Positions 63,371 to 64,000 of a stretch of 64,000 nt of DNA are shown here, one piece after another (position 1 is the first letter of the stretch; each line of letters begins with the position of its first letter). A program made the position numbers and the translations under genes. Source of the stretch: Lineus longissimus (Eukaryota; Nemertea; Pilidiophora; Heteronemertea; Lineidae); NCBI RefSeq assembly GCF_910592395.1, contig NC_088323.1, positions 7,008,001 through 7,072,000 of the forward strand, written 5' to 3'. Below the pieces are notes generated by a model. That model was given only the letters and a program-made list of their open reading frames with translations. It was not told where the DNA came from and made no database searches.

Positions 63371-64000
63371 GTAAGTGGCCTGCATTGGTGTGTTAGGTGT
63401 ACCTCAGGTGTTCAATTAATTGACTTTGATTCAAATTCGATTCCAAATCATTACAGATATTATGCCCCTGTTAACATTTCATGCTCGTCATTGTGAAAAA
63501 ATCCTACTGTCCCTTGTTGATTCAAAGATCCATCTAAATCAGTTAAATATGTAAATCTGAATGATGTCAATTTTGTCTTTGCCCGAAATGTGTCCCTTCC
63601 TTGCTTTTTCATCGCACCAACATCTGGAAGCATCATGGATGATTACTTGTAACCGTCTCGAGAATTTGAGATTTTGTATTTGTTCCAGTTGTTGAGCTAC
63701 TCATTGTCTTCGTTGGGGTGGTTCGTGAAAGATGGTGTCGGTTTTGAAGCAAAACACCAAAATATCTAAGGAATTGAGCATGCTAGTTGCCTGATTATAA
63801 CAGCATGAGATAGGTTGAACTAACAGCGCCGCAGTAATAAGCCCACAAACAAGGTCTTATCCTGTTTTAGATATCGTCACATGTCATCTATATAAGAGCA
63901 AGTATGAATTAAAGATTTAATCCATACTTGCATAGACGCATGAACTTCAGGCTCATATGATTCATTGGTCCTTATAAGTGGACAAATTCCAAGCGGGCCC
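63371..64000. other. Intron 8, incomplete
   Basis: Starts with the GTAAGT donor of exon 8. No acceptor with PLXDC-like coding sequence before the end of the window. Confidence 0.6.

Overview
The window is animal (metazoan) nuclear DNA, almost certainly from a marine invertebrate. The evidence is one multi-exon gene with GT-AG introns, very long introns, fragments of non-LTR retrotransposons, tRNA-derived SINE-like repeats, MITEs and many minisatellites. There are no operons or ribosome binding sites. I cannot name the species; a lophotrochozoan or an invertebrate deuterostome would fit.

One protein-coding gene can be supported. It lies on the + strand and runs out of the right edge of the window. 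It encodes a plexin domain-containing protein (PLXDC1/PLXDC2, TEM7 family), a secreted-then-anchored type I membrane protein. I assembled eight exons by hand: 5105-5192 (signal peptide), 16672-16689 (an 18-nt microexon), 58332-58702 (linker with a furin-type site and a Thr/Pro-rich mucin-like stretch), 59624-59779, 60254-60323, 60855-60977, 61273-61341 (or 61323) and 63306-63370. All intron phases agree, and the exons give an open frame of 320 codons. The PSI-like domain, the transmembrane helix and the cytoplasmic tail of this family would lie beyond 64000. Intron 1 is 11.5 kb and intron 2 is 41.6 kb, so most of the window is intron.

Layout: 1-5104 is upstream DNA with two GGGCCGGTTGTTCAAAA-type MITEs, a 490-bp inverted-repeat element (2973-3465) and a reverse-transcriptase C-terminal fragment (about 4105-4407). 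Intron 1 holds a 47-bp x 15 minisatellite, pogo-like MITEs, a Helentron-like non-autonomous element with a CGT microsatellite and a 302-bp tandem core (12452-14180), and a SINE. Intron 2 holds further arrays (58, 79, 171, 58, 46, 22, 19 and about 31 bp periods), a 217-bp near-perfect palindrome (26859-27075), two 5'-truncated non-LTR insertions with clear target-site duplications (35146-35425 and 38009-38568), several SINEs and three other dispersed repeat families. From 58.3 kb the exons are closely packed, with SINE copies in introns 3 and 4.

The points I find most interesting are the in-frame 18-nt microexon followed by three palindromic 23-bp repeats, the two same-phase donors 18 nt apart in exon 7, the compensatory base changes in the 3' hairpin of the Helentron-like family, and the tandem amplification of only its 5' end at 22.65 kb. 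No CRISPR array, prokaryotic system or complete autonomous transposon was seen.
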